The notes under the pieces were generated by a model. It searched no databases, was not told where the DNA came from, and worked only from the letters and a program-made list of their open reading frames with translations. Shown here one piece after another: positions 28,814-37,900 of a stretch of DNA of 41,778 nucleotides. The DNA lies in the IMG/VR virus record IMGVR_UViG_3300022925_000055, positions 1 through 41,778 of that record; one strand, 5' to 3'. The first letter of the stretch is position 1. Each line of letters begins with the position of its first letter. The translations under genes were made by a program, and so were the position numbers. This DNA is from a virus.

Positions 28814-29938
28814 ATGTCGGAAGAGATTATCAAAAACAATCCAGATGCCGCTGGTGCAGACTCAGGTCTATATAACGGTGAGGGTGCATTCGCATCTGGT
28901 GGAGTTGGAGGTGTAACCGATCCAGGTGCTAGCACCCTCGGAAACATTCCAACCGCTAGCTTCGGTACAACCACTGGAGCAAATGCTGTAAACCCTTCTG
29001 GTGATGCAGGTAGCGGAATCCTACGCCCAGAGCAGGCACAACGTTTCATTGATTACGTTTGGGATGCTACCGTTCTCGCCAAGGATGGCCGTCGTGTTAC
29101 TATGCGAGCTAACACAATGGAGCTTGAGAAGGTCAATGTAGGTGAGCGTGTAATCCGTGCAGCTGCACAGGCTGATGGTGACTACACAAACACTGGTGCG
29201 ACATTCAGCAAGGTGGAGCTTACTACAAAGAAGATCCGCTTGGACTGGGAGGTCTCAGCTGAGGCCCTCGAGGACAACGTTGAAGGTGCAGCACTAGAGG
29301 ATCACCTAGTACGACTGATGACAAATGCTTTTGCAAATGACATCGAGGACCTTGCCATTAATGGTGATGGAGCAACAGGAAACTTCCTGTCCATCATGGA
29401 TGGTTTCGTAAACAAGGCTAAGACTGGTGGCTACGCCCACGAGTCCGTAGTCACAGTTACTGACAACGCATGGACCCCAGAGGTTATGCAGAATGTTATC
29501 CTGGCACTGCCACGTAAGTACCGTGCACTTAAGAACAACCTTAAGTTCTACGTAGGTACAGACGCATTCCAGGGTATTGTCAAGAACAATGGTACACTAG
29601 CAGACGCTATTGCTGAGGCCTTCGGATCTCACCCAGGTGCTGCTGGTACAGAGGCTGGACGTGATCGTTACCTAGCAGGTACCGACCAGACATTCGGTGG
29701 TGCACGCACTACCCGTGTTCTTGGTGTTCAGGTTCAGGAAGTACCTTACTACCCAGATGGTTACGTTGACCTAACATTCCCACAGAACCGTGTATGGGGA
29801 TTCCAGCGTGACATCACTGTAAACCGTGAGTACAAGGCAAAGAAGGATACTGTAGAGTACACCGTCTTCGTCCGCTTCGGTATTCAGTGGGAGGAAGAGG
29901 ACGCAATCGCATATGCTGACGCAGCTGCGGATGCCTAA
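28814..29938 (+). CDS. Major capsid protein (HK97 fold)
   Basis: In this 374-aa protein, the N-terminal ~70 residues (NPDAAGADSGLYNGEGAFAS) are Gly-rich and could be the arm, or partly removed by the protease. ILRPEQAQRFIDYVWDATVL, a VNVGERVIRAA strand, KIRLDWEVSAEALEDNVEG and NRVWGFQRDITVNREY follow the order of HK97-fold capsid proteins. The ribosome site AGGAGGTGA is the best in the window, as fits the most abundant protein. A terminator follows. Confidence 0.9.
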   Translation: MSEEIIKNNPDAAGADSGLYNGEGAFASGGVGGVTDPGASTLGNIPTASFGTTTGANAVNPSGDAGSGILRPEQAQRFIDYVWDATVLAKDGRRVTMRANTMELEKVNVGERVIRAAAQADGDYTNTGATFSKVELTTKKIRLDWEVSAEALEDNVEGAALEDHLVRLMTNAFANDIEDLAINGDGATGNFLSIMDGFVNKAKTGGYAHESVVTVTDNAWTPEVMQNVILALPRKYRALKNNLKFYVGTDAFQGIVKNNGTLADAIAEAFGSHPGAAGTEAGRDRYLAGTDQTFGGARTTRVLGVQVQEVPYYPDGYVDLTFPQNRVWGFQRDITVNREYKAKKDTVEYTVFVRFGIQWEEEDAIAYADAAADA

Positions 29939-29954
29939 ATCCTAACAATATAAA

Positions 29955-29997
29955 CCCAAAGGGGCAGGGGCTATTCCAGCTCCTGCCCTTTTTAGGT
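29955..29997 (+). terminator. Intrinsic terminator after the capsid gene
   Basis: Stem GGGCAGGGGCT/AGCTCCTGCCC with a short ATTCC loop and one G-U pair, followed by TTTTTAGGTTTTT. Confidence 0.85.
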
Positions 29998-30005
29998 TTT
30001 TATTC

Positions 30006-30014
30006 TGCTATAAT
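30006..30014 (+). promoter_or_regulatory. Extended -10 promoter (TGCTATAAT)
   Basis: Restarts transcription right after the terminator. The ATG at 30040 has TAGGAGGAA upstream. Confidence 0.65.
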
Positions 30015-30039
30015 ATAATAAAGAATCTTAGGAGGAATC

Positions 30040-30486
30040 ATGGCAGACGAGTTTAATCCAGATGCTACAGATGGCGACGGCGATGGCCTGGTTCAGGACG
30101 GTACCGAGTGGGAGCGTCCAGTAGAAGATGCAGCAGTAATGCCAGAGGTAGAGGCTGTTGTAGAAGAAGCACCAGAGGCTGAGGAAGATGGACTCATTTC
30201 ATCACCAGAGCCAGTTGCTTCTGAGGAGCCAGCACTTGCACCAGTAAGTGACGGTGTCATTGGAACTAGCACAAAGAAAAAGACAACAAAGAAGGCACCA
30301 CGTAAAGGTGACACATCACCTAAGCCAGAGACTGTTGCACTTTACTCAACACGTAACGTGTCATGGCCAGGAGTCGGTAGGGTCAATGTAGGACTTAACA
30401 TTGTAACTAAAGACCAGGCAGAGCAGTGGCTAACACGTGAGCACATTAGGGCAGCAGATCCGAAAGACGTTGCCAAGGAGCTTTAA
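30040..30486 (+). CDS. Head-region protein with Asp-rich Ca-binding-like motif
   Basis: In this 148-aa protein, FNPDATDGDGDGLVQDGTEW (residues 5-24) resembles an EF-hand/dockerin-type calcium loop and occurs in many actinophage head-region proteins. An acidic, Pro-rich linker and a Lys-rich patch (KKKTTKKAPRK) follow. The C-terminal folded part is WPGVGRVNVGLNIVTKDQAE. It may be a head decoration protein or linker. The function is not established. Confidence 0.65.
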   Translation: MADEFNPDATDGDGDGLVQDGTEWERPVEDAAVMPEVEAVVEEAPEAEEDGLISSPEPVASEEPALAPVSDGVIGTSTKKKTTKKAPRKGDTSPKPETVALYSTRNVSWPGVGRVNVGLNIVTKDQAEQWLTREHIRAADPKDVAKEL

Positions 30487-30491
30487 GCTAA

Positions 30492-31373
30492 ATGGAGATA
30501 CTGAGAGTTCCGCCGTATGATGTAGTAGAAGCATCACTAACTATTCCTGAGGGCTATGCCACACAGGATTTTGTTGCGTATATTACAGATATGGCGGATC
30601 TTTCTGTATCCTCACAATCTTTCTCTGGGGCAACAGGGGAAGAGTTCGTAGTAGAGCTTAGTGCTAAATTTGATAACGACTACTATGTTGAAATTCAAAC
30701 AAGTGATAACAGTCTAGTTATCCACGACACTTACGAGGTAAGAAGGCCATATGTGTTGGCTACAGAGCATGCAGAGGTTGCCTCAGATATTGCAGAGTAC
30801 AGAAAGAATGAAGAGCTTGCACGTGCAATTATTGACTCCATCGTAAGAGAAGGATTCTACTACCAAAAGAAGACTGCAGAAATTCCAGGAAGCGGAACAG
30901 ACTTCCTTCCAGTCTGGGATAAGGTAGTAAAGGTAGCAAGCGTATATGAGAACAACGAACTTGTTACAGATAGAACATTTGGACTTTCTAGAGACCGCAC
31001 AGCAATCGTTGAAATTGTTGAAGGTCCAAATAATAGAGATGAGCAGGCACGACTTGTATTGCCGTCGTCCTCATCTGACAGCGGTATCATTGGATACAGC
31101 TATTTAGGATTCCCAAAGAACTGGGACTACCGTGTTGTCTATGAGCACGGATATCCAACAGTACCATCCGATATCGTAAGAGCAGCAGAGCTACTCGTTG
31201 ACGATATTGCATGTGGAAGAATGGATTATTACAAGAACTATGTTTCTTCATACAACACTGATCAGTTTAAGATTCAGTTTGAAAAGGGTGTATTTGAAGG
31301 AACTGGAAACCTAATTGTAGACAAGATTCTTTCCAAATACAAAAAGGCGATTTCAAAACCTGGAGTGTTATAA
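30492..31373 (+). CDS. Head-tail adaptor (connector) protein
   Basis: In this 293-aa protein, an N-terminal beta domain (MEILRVPPYDVVEASLTIPE) is fused to a helical adaptor. RRPYVLATEHAEVASDIAEY and the end YEHGYPTVPSDIVRAAELLV are typical of gp6-like connectors that sit on portal. AAGGAG lies 11 nt upstream. The stop overlaps the next start as TAATG. Confidence 0.8.
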   Translation: MEILRVPPYDVVEASLTIPEGYATQDFVAYITDMADLSVSSQSFSGATGEEFVVELSAKFDNDYYVEIQTSDNSLVIHDTYEVRRPYVLATEHAEVASDIAEYRKNEELARAIIDSIVREGFYYQKKTAEIPGSGTDFLPVWDKVVKVASVYENNELVTDRTFGLSRDRTAIVEIVEGPNNRDEQARLVLPSSSSDSGIIGYSYLGFPKNWDYRVVYEHGYPTVPSDIVRAAELLVDDIACGRMDYYKNYVSSYNTDQFKIQFEKGVFEGTGNLIVDKILSKYKKAISKPGVL

Positions 31374-31822
31374 TGGCAGATTGCAATACAGGAGACTTTC
31401 TTTTTCCGCTCTCTGCAGAAATCTTTTACCCTACAGTTGAGCAGGGTGCATACGGTAACGTAAAAAAGCAATGGATGTATGATAGGAATATTGCTATATC
31501 TGTTGCATCTCCAGGCTCTGCCATGAAAGAAGAAGTTACCCCAAATGTGAACATTACACAGGAAAAGGTTTTAGTTGGTCGTTCAAAGCAAGACCTACGA
31601 GTAACATCAGAAGATGGAAAGAACTCTATCACTAACGTTGTAATTAGCAACATTAAAGATAGAAACTGTAATCCAATTTATATGGAGACATCTGGCGTTC
31701 GTGCAAACAAGTCAACCATCTTTGAGGTTGCAAGCCAAGAGCCATACGTTGGACCTTTTGGAAAAGTAGAATACTACAAGATTGTTCTACGCCGTTCAGA
31801 GAATCAGGCGGTGGACATCTAA
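31373..31822 (+). CDS. Head closure (stopper) protein
   Basis: This 149-aa beta-rich protein, from FPLSAEIFYPTVEQGAYGNV to PYVGPFGKVEYYKIVLRRSE, lies between connector and neck protein. It overlaps both neighbours (TAATG each). Assigned mostly from gene order, with fold-like composition. Confidence 0.65.
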   Translation: MADCNTGDFLFPLSAEIFYPTVEQGAYGNVKKQWMYDRNIAISVASPGSAMKEEVTPNVNITQEKVLVGRSKQDLRVTSEDGKNSITNVVISNIKDRNCNPIYMETSGVRANKSTIFEVASQEPYVGPFGKVEYYKIVLRRSENQAVDI

Positions 31823-32490
31823 TGAGGGTAGCATTTGACGACAAAAAGTTTTATAAGGATATGACTAAGTTTGTAGAGTATACAGAGGGATTCTTGCAGG
31901 GAGTTCAAAACGCAAAGCCACAGATACTAGACAAGCTAGGTAAGGAAGTCATTGAGCGTATCAAAGAGTTTGTTGATGCCAATGCAAGAGTCAACCCACA
32001 AGCTCTACACCACATTTATGAGTGGTCAATGACAGGAACACCACAGGGAAGACTCTTTGACCTAGGATATCGTGTAAGTGGTGCAGGCATATCCTTTAAC
32101 TATACTTTTAGACAGTCTACCTCTATCTCAGATGGCTCTACCGTCCCATTCTATGACAAGGCTAGGATTATGGAAATGGGTATTCCAGTTACCATCCGAC
32201 CTCGTAAAAAGGTTCTGGCATTTGAGGATAATGGCGAGCAGGTATTTACAAGCAAGCCAGTTGTAGTTGCAAATCCTGGAGGAGAAGAGACTACTGGTGC
32301 TCTAGAGCAAACACTCGAAACATTCTTTAACAGCTACTTTACTCAGGCATATCTAAACTCAAGCCAAATCTTTGACTACCTAAAAAACCCATTCCCATAC
32401 AAGGATAATGTTCAGCGTGGTGTCCGTGGTGGTAGGGGATACGGAAGGTCAGTCGGGTATAGTTGGGCATCAGGAGGTGCAGCAGCATAA
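31822..32490 (+). CDS. Neck/tail completion protein (HK97 gp10-like)
   Basis: In this 222-aa protein, a helical N-terminus (VEYTEGFLQGVQNAKPQILD) followed by RVNPQALHHIYEWSMTGTPQ and a beta part containing ARIMEMGIPVTIRPRKKVLA is the pattern of HK97 gp10-type proteins. The C-terminus is Gly/Arg-rich. Overlaps its neighbours. Confidence 0.75.
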   Translation: MRVAFDDKKFYKDMTKFVEYTEGFLQGVQNAKPQILDKLGKEVIERIKEFVDANARVNPQALHHIYEWSMTGTPQGRLFDLGYRVSGAGISFNYTFRQSTSISDGSTVPFYDKARIMEMGIPVTIRPRKKVLAFEDNGEQVFTSKPVVVANPGGEETTGALEQTLETFFNSYFTQAYLNSSQIFDYLKNPFPYKDNVQRGVRGGRGYGRSVGYSWASGGAAA

Positions 32491-33029
32491 TGGCAATCTA
32501 TTATCCACCAGCATTTATTAATGCATATTTAGCAGAGAAGGTTCCAGCAGAGCTTGGAACAGATAGGTTTGATAATGGTCTGATGAAGTTTTTTCCTACT
32601 TCTCCAACAGCCATCGACGATCTTACAGAAACTTTTCCAGATGCTGCAGGAGATGTGTTTGCAGTGTTTGACAGGATGCTCAAGATGCGTAGGGGGCCAT
32701 TCCCACACATGAAGTATGAGCAACTGCTTTACTATTTCTATAAAATGGCAGGGGATCCAGTAGACCTAATTGAGTCTACACAGGTAATTCAAGACCTACT
32801 AGATAGAGGAGATGAGTCTGCCCAAGAGCTTAATGCATGGATAGCCTCTCAGCCAAATGGCACTACAGAAGGCACAAAGGAAATCAACGGAGCAGATTTC
32901 TACCCAGTATTCTTTCATGAGCTAAAGATTTATCAGCTAGAAGAAACCAGAGACATTATTGACTTTGGCACAGCACGCACTTTTGCAGGAAACAAAATCA
33001 TTATTGATTATTGTTGGCACAAATCATAA
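32490..33029 (+). CDS. Tail terminator protein
   Basis: The start at 32490 (TAATG overlap) is preferred over an upstream in-frame start inside the previous gene, giving 179 aa. YYPPAFINAYLAEKVPAELG and FPHMKYEQLLYYFYKMAGDP suit a tail terminator that ends tube polymerisation. The position directly before the major tail protein supports this. Confidence 0.65.
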   Translation: MAIYYPPAFINAYLAEKVPAELGTDRFDNGLMKFFPTSPTAIDDLTETFPDAAGDVFAVFDRMLKMRRGPFPHMKYEQLLYYFYKMAGDPVDLIESTQVIQDLLDRGDESAQELNAWIASQPNGTTEGTKEINGADFYPVFFHELKIYQLEETRDIIDFGTARTFAGNKIIIDYCWHKS

Positions 33030-33043
33030 TAGTCCAAAATTAG

Positions 33044-33095
33044 TGGTATAATTAGACTTGAGGAAACGAAGCCCTCTTATTCTATGAAAAAGAGG
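33044..33095 (+). promoter_or_regulatory. Promoter and possible switching leader of the major tail gene
   Basis: TGGTATAAT (33044-33052). In the leader, CCTCTT (33073-33078) can pair with AAGAGG (33090-33095), hiding the AGAGGTGA ribosome site, or CCTC can pair with upstream GAGG (33060-33063). These pairings exclude each other. No regulator is known. Confidence 0.5.
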
Positions 33096-33104
33096 TGAAT
33101 AAAT

Positions 33105-33749
33105 ATGGCATACACACGTGGTTCTAGCACTAACATTATTGTTGGTGCAGCTGCTCTCTTTACCTTTGGTACAGAGATGGCTGACTCCGACCTACCAGCA
33201 TACGCTGATGGCGAGTCAATGCGTGACACACTGCAGGACGACAGTACTTTCACTAACGTTGGATACACCATGAATGGTTTGGAGCTTCAGTTCCAGCCAG
33301 ACTTCGGTGAGGTCCAGGTTGACCAGGTACTTGACGTTGCCAAGCTATACAAGCAGGGCATGCAGGTCAACATGAACACGACATTTGCTGAGGCTACCCT
33401 AGAGAACCTTTTGGTTGCAATTGCTGCATCCAGCAGCGATCTCTATGACCTCACCGCAGGAACAGGTCTTTCAGACGGTTCCAAGGAGATGCTAGTTAAC
33501 GCTGGTAATCTTGGTGAGTGCCCAGTAGAGCGTGGTCTTGTTGCTGTTGGTCCAGGTACAGGTGACTGTGCTCCAACAGAGCAGGTAGAGCGTATCTACG
33601 TTGCATACCGTGCATTGTCAATCGACAACGTAACAGTATCTGCAAAGCGTGATGAGGCTTCTATGTTCGACGTATCCTTCCGTTTGCTACCAGACAACAA
33701 TGGTGCATACGGTAAGATCGTTGACCGTATTATCCCAGCAGGAGTGTAA
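33105..33749 (+). CDS. Major tail (tube) protein
   Basis: This 214-aa protein follows the tail terminator and precedes the chaperones. It has repeated beta segments (GYTMNGLELQFQPDFGEVQV, VERIYVAYRALSIDNVTVSA) and a C-terminus RLLPDNNGAYGKIVDRIIPA as in tube proteins. Ribosome site AGAGGTGAA. Ends before a terminator. Confidence 0.85.
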   Translation: MAYTRGSSTNIIVGAAALFTFGTEMADSDLPAYADGESMRDTLQDDSTFTNVGYTMNGLELQFQPDFGEVQVDQVLDVAKLYKQGMQVNMNTTFAEATLENLLVAIAASSSDLYDLTAGTGLSDGSKEMLVNAGNLGECPVERGLVAVGPGTGDCAPTEQVERIYVAYRALSIDNVTVSAKRDEASMFDVSFRLLPDNNGAYGKIVDRIIPAGV

Positions 33750-33763
33750 TAACTTCATAAAAG

Positions 33764-33800
33764 ATTCCCCTGTCAAGCTATTGCTTGCAGGGGTTTTCTT
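33764..33800 (+). terminator. Intrinsic terminator after the major tail gene
   Basis: CCCCTGTCAAGC/GCTTGCAGGGG (one bulged T) with a short TATT loop, followed by TTTTCTTTT. The next -10 starts almost at once. Confidence 0.85.
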
Positions 33801-33801
33801 T

Positions 33802-33810
33802 TGCTATAAT
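33802..33810 (+). promoter_or_regulatory. Extended -10 promoter (TGCTATAAT)
   Basis: Sits within the terminator's T-rich end, with the ATG at 33817 6 nt after the hexamer: a leaderless start. Confidence 0.7.
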
Positions 33811-33816
33811 AGTTAG

Positions 33817-34494
33817 ATGGCTAATCGGGTATACGACAGTGAGACAATCACGCTAATAGATGGCCGTAGTATATACGTTACCCCACTAAAGATCTATTAC
33901 CTTCGTAAGTTTATGGACAGTTTTAATAAACTATTTACTGCAACCACTGAAGATGAAAAGCTAGACATACTACTAGAGTGCACAGCAGCAGCAATGGGGC
34001 AATACTGTCCAGATATAGCTACTAAAGAAAAGGTAGAGGATTCTCTTGACATGGAGGGTCTGTATAAGATTATTGAGATTGCTGGTGGTATCTCGTTTAA
34101 AGGTCAGCCAGAAGAAGACAAGGTAAGAGAGCCAGACGGCTCTACATGGGATACTCTAGACCTAGTAAAGCTAGAGTCAAGAGCATTTTTATTGGGAATC
34201 TGGAAAGACTACCACGAACTAGAAACATCTATATCAATGCCAGAGCTAATAGCCATCCTTGAAGCTAAAAGCGAACTAGACCATGCTGATAAGAAGTTCC
34301 TTGCTGCAATCCAGGGTGTCGATTTAGATAAAGAGACTGGACAAAGTAGGCAAGATGAGTGGACAGCTATGAAAGAGCGTGTATTTGGAAAACCTAAAAC
34401 AGATCCTAATGACGTAACATCTCTTCAAGGTAAGAAGGCAGCAGAGGCTGGATTCGGCATTGGCATGGGCCTCAACTATGAAAGAGTTGAATAA
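33817..34494 (+). CDS. Tail assembly chaperone, long form (GT-like)
   Basis: In this 225-aa protein, the N-terminal ~95 residues (SETITLIDGRSIYVTPLKIY...LRKFMDSFNKL...YKIIEIAGGI) are paralogous to the next gene. A C-terminal part of ~130 residues (FLLGIWKDYHELETSISMPE) resembles the extension usually reached by frameshifting in gpGT. Here it is read in one continuous frame. It probably recruits tape measure and tube subunits. Leaderless. Confidence 0.75.
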   Translation: MANRVYDSETITLIDGRSIYVTPLKIYYLRKFMDSFNKLFTATTEDEKLDILLECTAAAMGQYCPDIATKEKVEDSLDMEGLYKIIEIAGGISFKGQPEEDKVREPDGSTWDTLDLVKLESRAFLLGIWKDYHELETSISMPELIAILEAKSELDHADKKFLAAIQGVDLDKETGQSRQDEWTAMKERVFGKPKTDPNDVTSLQGKKAAEAGFGIGMGLNYERVE

Positions 34495-34508
34495 TTTAGC
34501 CCCCTCTA

Positions 34509-34517
34509 TGGTATAAT
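34509..34517 (+). promoter_or_regulatory. Extended -10 promoter (TGGTATAAT)
   Basis: Gives the short chaperone its own transcript. The ATG at 34554 has AAGAGGAGA upstream. Confidence 0.65.
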
Positions 34518-34553
34518 TAATAACACCATATTGGTAAATAAGGAAGAGGAGAT

Positions 34554-34877
34554 ATGGCTACAACAGTGAATGAAGCAGAGACCCTAAAGTTGATTGACGG
34601 GACAGAAATTTCCGTACGTCCACTAAAGATTTCCCTGCTTCGTGATTTTATGAAGACATTTGAGGGTATAGCAGACGTAGCTACGGACAATGACAAGTCT
34701 ATGAATATCCTAATGAAGTGTGTGCAGATTGCTATGAAGCAGTATAGTCCAGAGATTGCTGGTGACCTAAAGTCACTTGAGGACAACATTGATCTACCAA
34801 CTGTATACAGCATTATTGAAAAGGCATCGGGAATTAACATGACCGAGGCTTTGGGCGGAAACAACCTGCCTAAGTAA
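34554..34877 (+). CDS. Tail assembly chaperone, short form (G-like)
   Basis: This 107-aa protein has AETLKLIDGTEISVRPLKIS...LLRDFMKTFEGI...VYSIIEKASGIN, which aligns along its length with the N-terminal half of the preceding protein. No slippery heptamer or downstream T frame is present: only 25 nt separate it from the tape measure. The G:GT ratio would therefore be set by separate promoters and start sites. Confidence 0.75.
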   Translation: MATTVNEAETLKLIDGTEISVRPLKISLLRDFMKTFEGIADVATDNDKSMNILMKCVQIAMKQYSPEIAGDLKSLEDNIDLPTVYSIIEKASGINMTEALGGNNLPK

Positions 34878-34902
34878 CAAAATATATGTGAGGTGCTAAT
34901 GA

Positions 34903-37900
34903 ATGGCTGATATACAGTCAAATATCAATGTAAATATTGATACGTCCAATGCGTTGGCGGCAGTCAAGCAACTTCAGGCACAGATATCAGCCTTTCATTC
35001 CTCCATACGTAATTCTGGTAACGCAGCAAACCAGGCACTTTCTGACAATCTTACTAAGAATCTTGTCAACTCTATTAATGCGACTAAGCAATTCTCTGCT
35101 TCGCTAACTACGGTCAATAACCGTGCACAAGCTTTTACATCTGCTCTAGAAAAGAACAAGTTTTCTCTAGGGCAGTATTTCCGTTATGGTGCAGCAACCA
35201 CCAAGACTTTTGGAAAAGTATTCCGTAAAGAATTTAACACCATTGAGCAGGTAGCTCAAGAGCGTGTTAAGACTATGCAGACCCAGTTTATTACTCTGGG
35301 TAAAAATGCAAGCGGAGCCTTTGAGGCCATTAAGGTTAAGCCACTAACACTTGACATGCAGAACCTGGGAACTCAGGTAGCAATGACTGCACAAAAGCAG
35401 CAGATGTTTAATCAGCTACTTAATCAGGGATCAACAAACCTTCTAAACTTTGGTAAGAACACCCAGTGGGCTGGTCGCCAGCTAATGGTTGGTTTGACAA
35501 TTCCACTGAGCTTGCTTGGTGGTGCAGCTATGAAGACCTTCTCTGAAATGGAAGAGCAGGCAATTAGATTTAAGCGTGTATATGGAGAGCTCTTTACAAC
35601 CGAGTCAGAGACCAATGCAATGGTTGAAGAGCTAGATGCTCTTGCTAGAAGCTTTACCAAGTATGGCGTTGCAGTAGCAGACACAATGTCCCTTGCTGCA
35701 GATGCTGCTGCTATGGGTAAGATGGGTGCAGACCTTACCGCTCAGGTATCGGAAGCAACGAGGCTTGCAGTTCTTGGTGGGGTAGAGCAATCAGAAGCCC
35801 TGCAGACAACCATCTCTATTACAAACGCCTTTGGCACAGCAGCAGAAGAGCTAGCTGGAAAGATTGACTTCCTTAACGCTGTTGAGAACCAGACAGTAAC
35901 TTCGATTGAAGATCTTACCATTGCTATCCCTAAAGCTGGTCCAGTTATTAAAGAGCTTGGTGGAGATGTAGAAGACCTAGCCTTCTTCCTGACAGCCATG
36001 AAGGAAGGTGGAATTAATGCCTCTGAGGGTGCTAACGCCCTAAAGTCTGGTCTTGCCAGAATGATTAACCCTACTAAGGCAGCATCAGAATTCTTGGCAC
36101 AGTTCAACATTAATGTTAATGAGATTGTAGAAAGTAATGCTGGAAACATTACAGGTGCAGTTCTTGAGCTAGCCAGTGCACTAGACACTCTAGATCCACT
36201 AAATAAGTCACGAGCAATTGAGGAACTTTTCGGCAGGTTCCAGTTTGCACGTATTTCAACACTGTTCAACAACGTTGTAGCACAAGGAAACCAGGCACAA
36301 AGGGTTCTTCAGCTTACAGCATCAACTAGTGAAGAGCTAGCTATTCTAAGTGAGCGAGAGCTTGGCAGGGTAGAAGACTCACCGCTATACAAATACCAAA
36401 AAGCAGTAGAAGATGTTCAAAAGGCACTGATGCCTTTGGGGCAGCAGTTCATGGAGCTTATAACACCACTTCTGCAGTTTGCTACAAGGCTCCTAGAAGG
36501 ATTTAATAACCTTGACGGCGGAGTTAAAAAGTTTATTACTGGTGCAATTGCAGCACTAGGACTTGTTGCCCCAGTTGCCCTGATGACATTTGGTTTGTTT
36601 GCCAATGGTATTGCAAACCTTATTAAGGGCTTTGGGCTAATCCGTAGTCTATTCCTAAAGGTAACCTATGCAGGAACTGGTCTAAGCTCACAGCTATCTT
36701 ATATGACTCAGGAGCACCTGGAGGCTGCTAGTGCAGCGAATGCACTTGGTAGCACACACGGTAACCTGATGAATATCTTTACCGCAGAAACAACTGCAAT
36801 ACAAAACCTTATCAGGGCCTATGACCAAGCTACAGCAGCAATTCAACGTAATAACGTAGCTGCAGGCACACGTGCACGTGGTGGTGCTGCTGGAAGCATG
36901 AAGCTTGCAAGCGGTATTGTTTCTGTTCCTGGACCAAAGGGAGCAGGAGACATTGTCCCAGCAATGCTTTCACCTGGAGAAGCAATCGTTCCTGCAGAAA
37001 TGGCACAGAAGTATGCCCCACTCATTAGGGGTATGATATCCGACAACATTCCAGGTTACAGCAAGGGTAGGGAAGGCCGAAGGGGAGACAACAGAGCAGG
37101 AACAACAGAAAGACGATACACCAAAGACTTTATCGATGAGTATGGAGAAGATCAGGGCCAGGCATATGCTGAAAGGCAAAGGCAGATTACAGAGGCAGAG
37201 CAAAGAGCAATTAAAAAGGCTGCCAAGCAAAATGAAAAAATTACTGGCCCAGTTGCTGACAGATACTGGGAACAAACAGATGCCGCTCACCTTGCAGATA
37301 AGTCTAGTGGATTTAGGTTTGGTAAAACTGTAAGGGCTGAGTCCGCAGTTTCAAATAATATTCTAAATTCTTTCAAGGGGCCTGGAGCAGGAAATGCTCA
37401 AAACAGAGAAGCACTAAAGAAATATCTCGATAAGCAAACACAAAGCTCCAAGAAGACTGCCTCTATTCTTAAACAGCTTGATCAGGGCTATGGGCTTACT
37501 GGTAAAAACGAAAAGTTGTTTGGGAAAGCACTTGACGAAGTTGGAGCAGATCTACGCTCTGGCAAAGCTACCTATTCGAGAAGTGGTAAAGGAAAAACTT
37601 TTGCTGGAACTGGTATTAGGTATGCAGGAGTTGCTGGTGCAGCAATTGGTGCAAGACAAGCAGAGTATGACAAGCTAAGTCCTAAAGAGAGAAGAGTGCT
37701 TGAGGGTCAAAGGCAAGCCGTTGTCAAAAACACTAAGGCAACAGAGAAAGATACAAAAGCAACACAGAAAAAGACTGCTACAACCAAAAAGGCTACTAAC
37801 ACTACAGCTAAGTCTGAGAGAGCAGAGGCAAAATCTGCTGCAGCTAGAAAAGGCTGGGAGACTCGTAGGGCAAACGCAGCAGCAGGTGCTGGCATGGCTC

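Noticed and set aside
31363-31375. TGTTATAAT at the connector/stopper junction as a promoter
   Set aside because: The hexamer contains the stop and start codons of the two genes (TAATG), so it cannot serve the next gene, and the match is explained by the coupling sequence.
34899-34910. ATG three codons long just before the tape measure start
   Set aside because: ATG-AAT-GGC-TGA is probably chance from the overlapping bases; the ATG at 34903 has better spacing to GTGAGGTG and opens the long frame.
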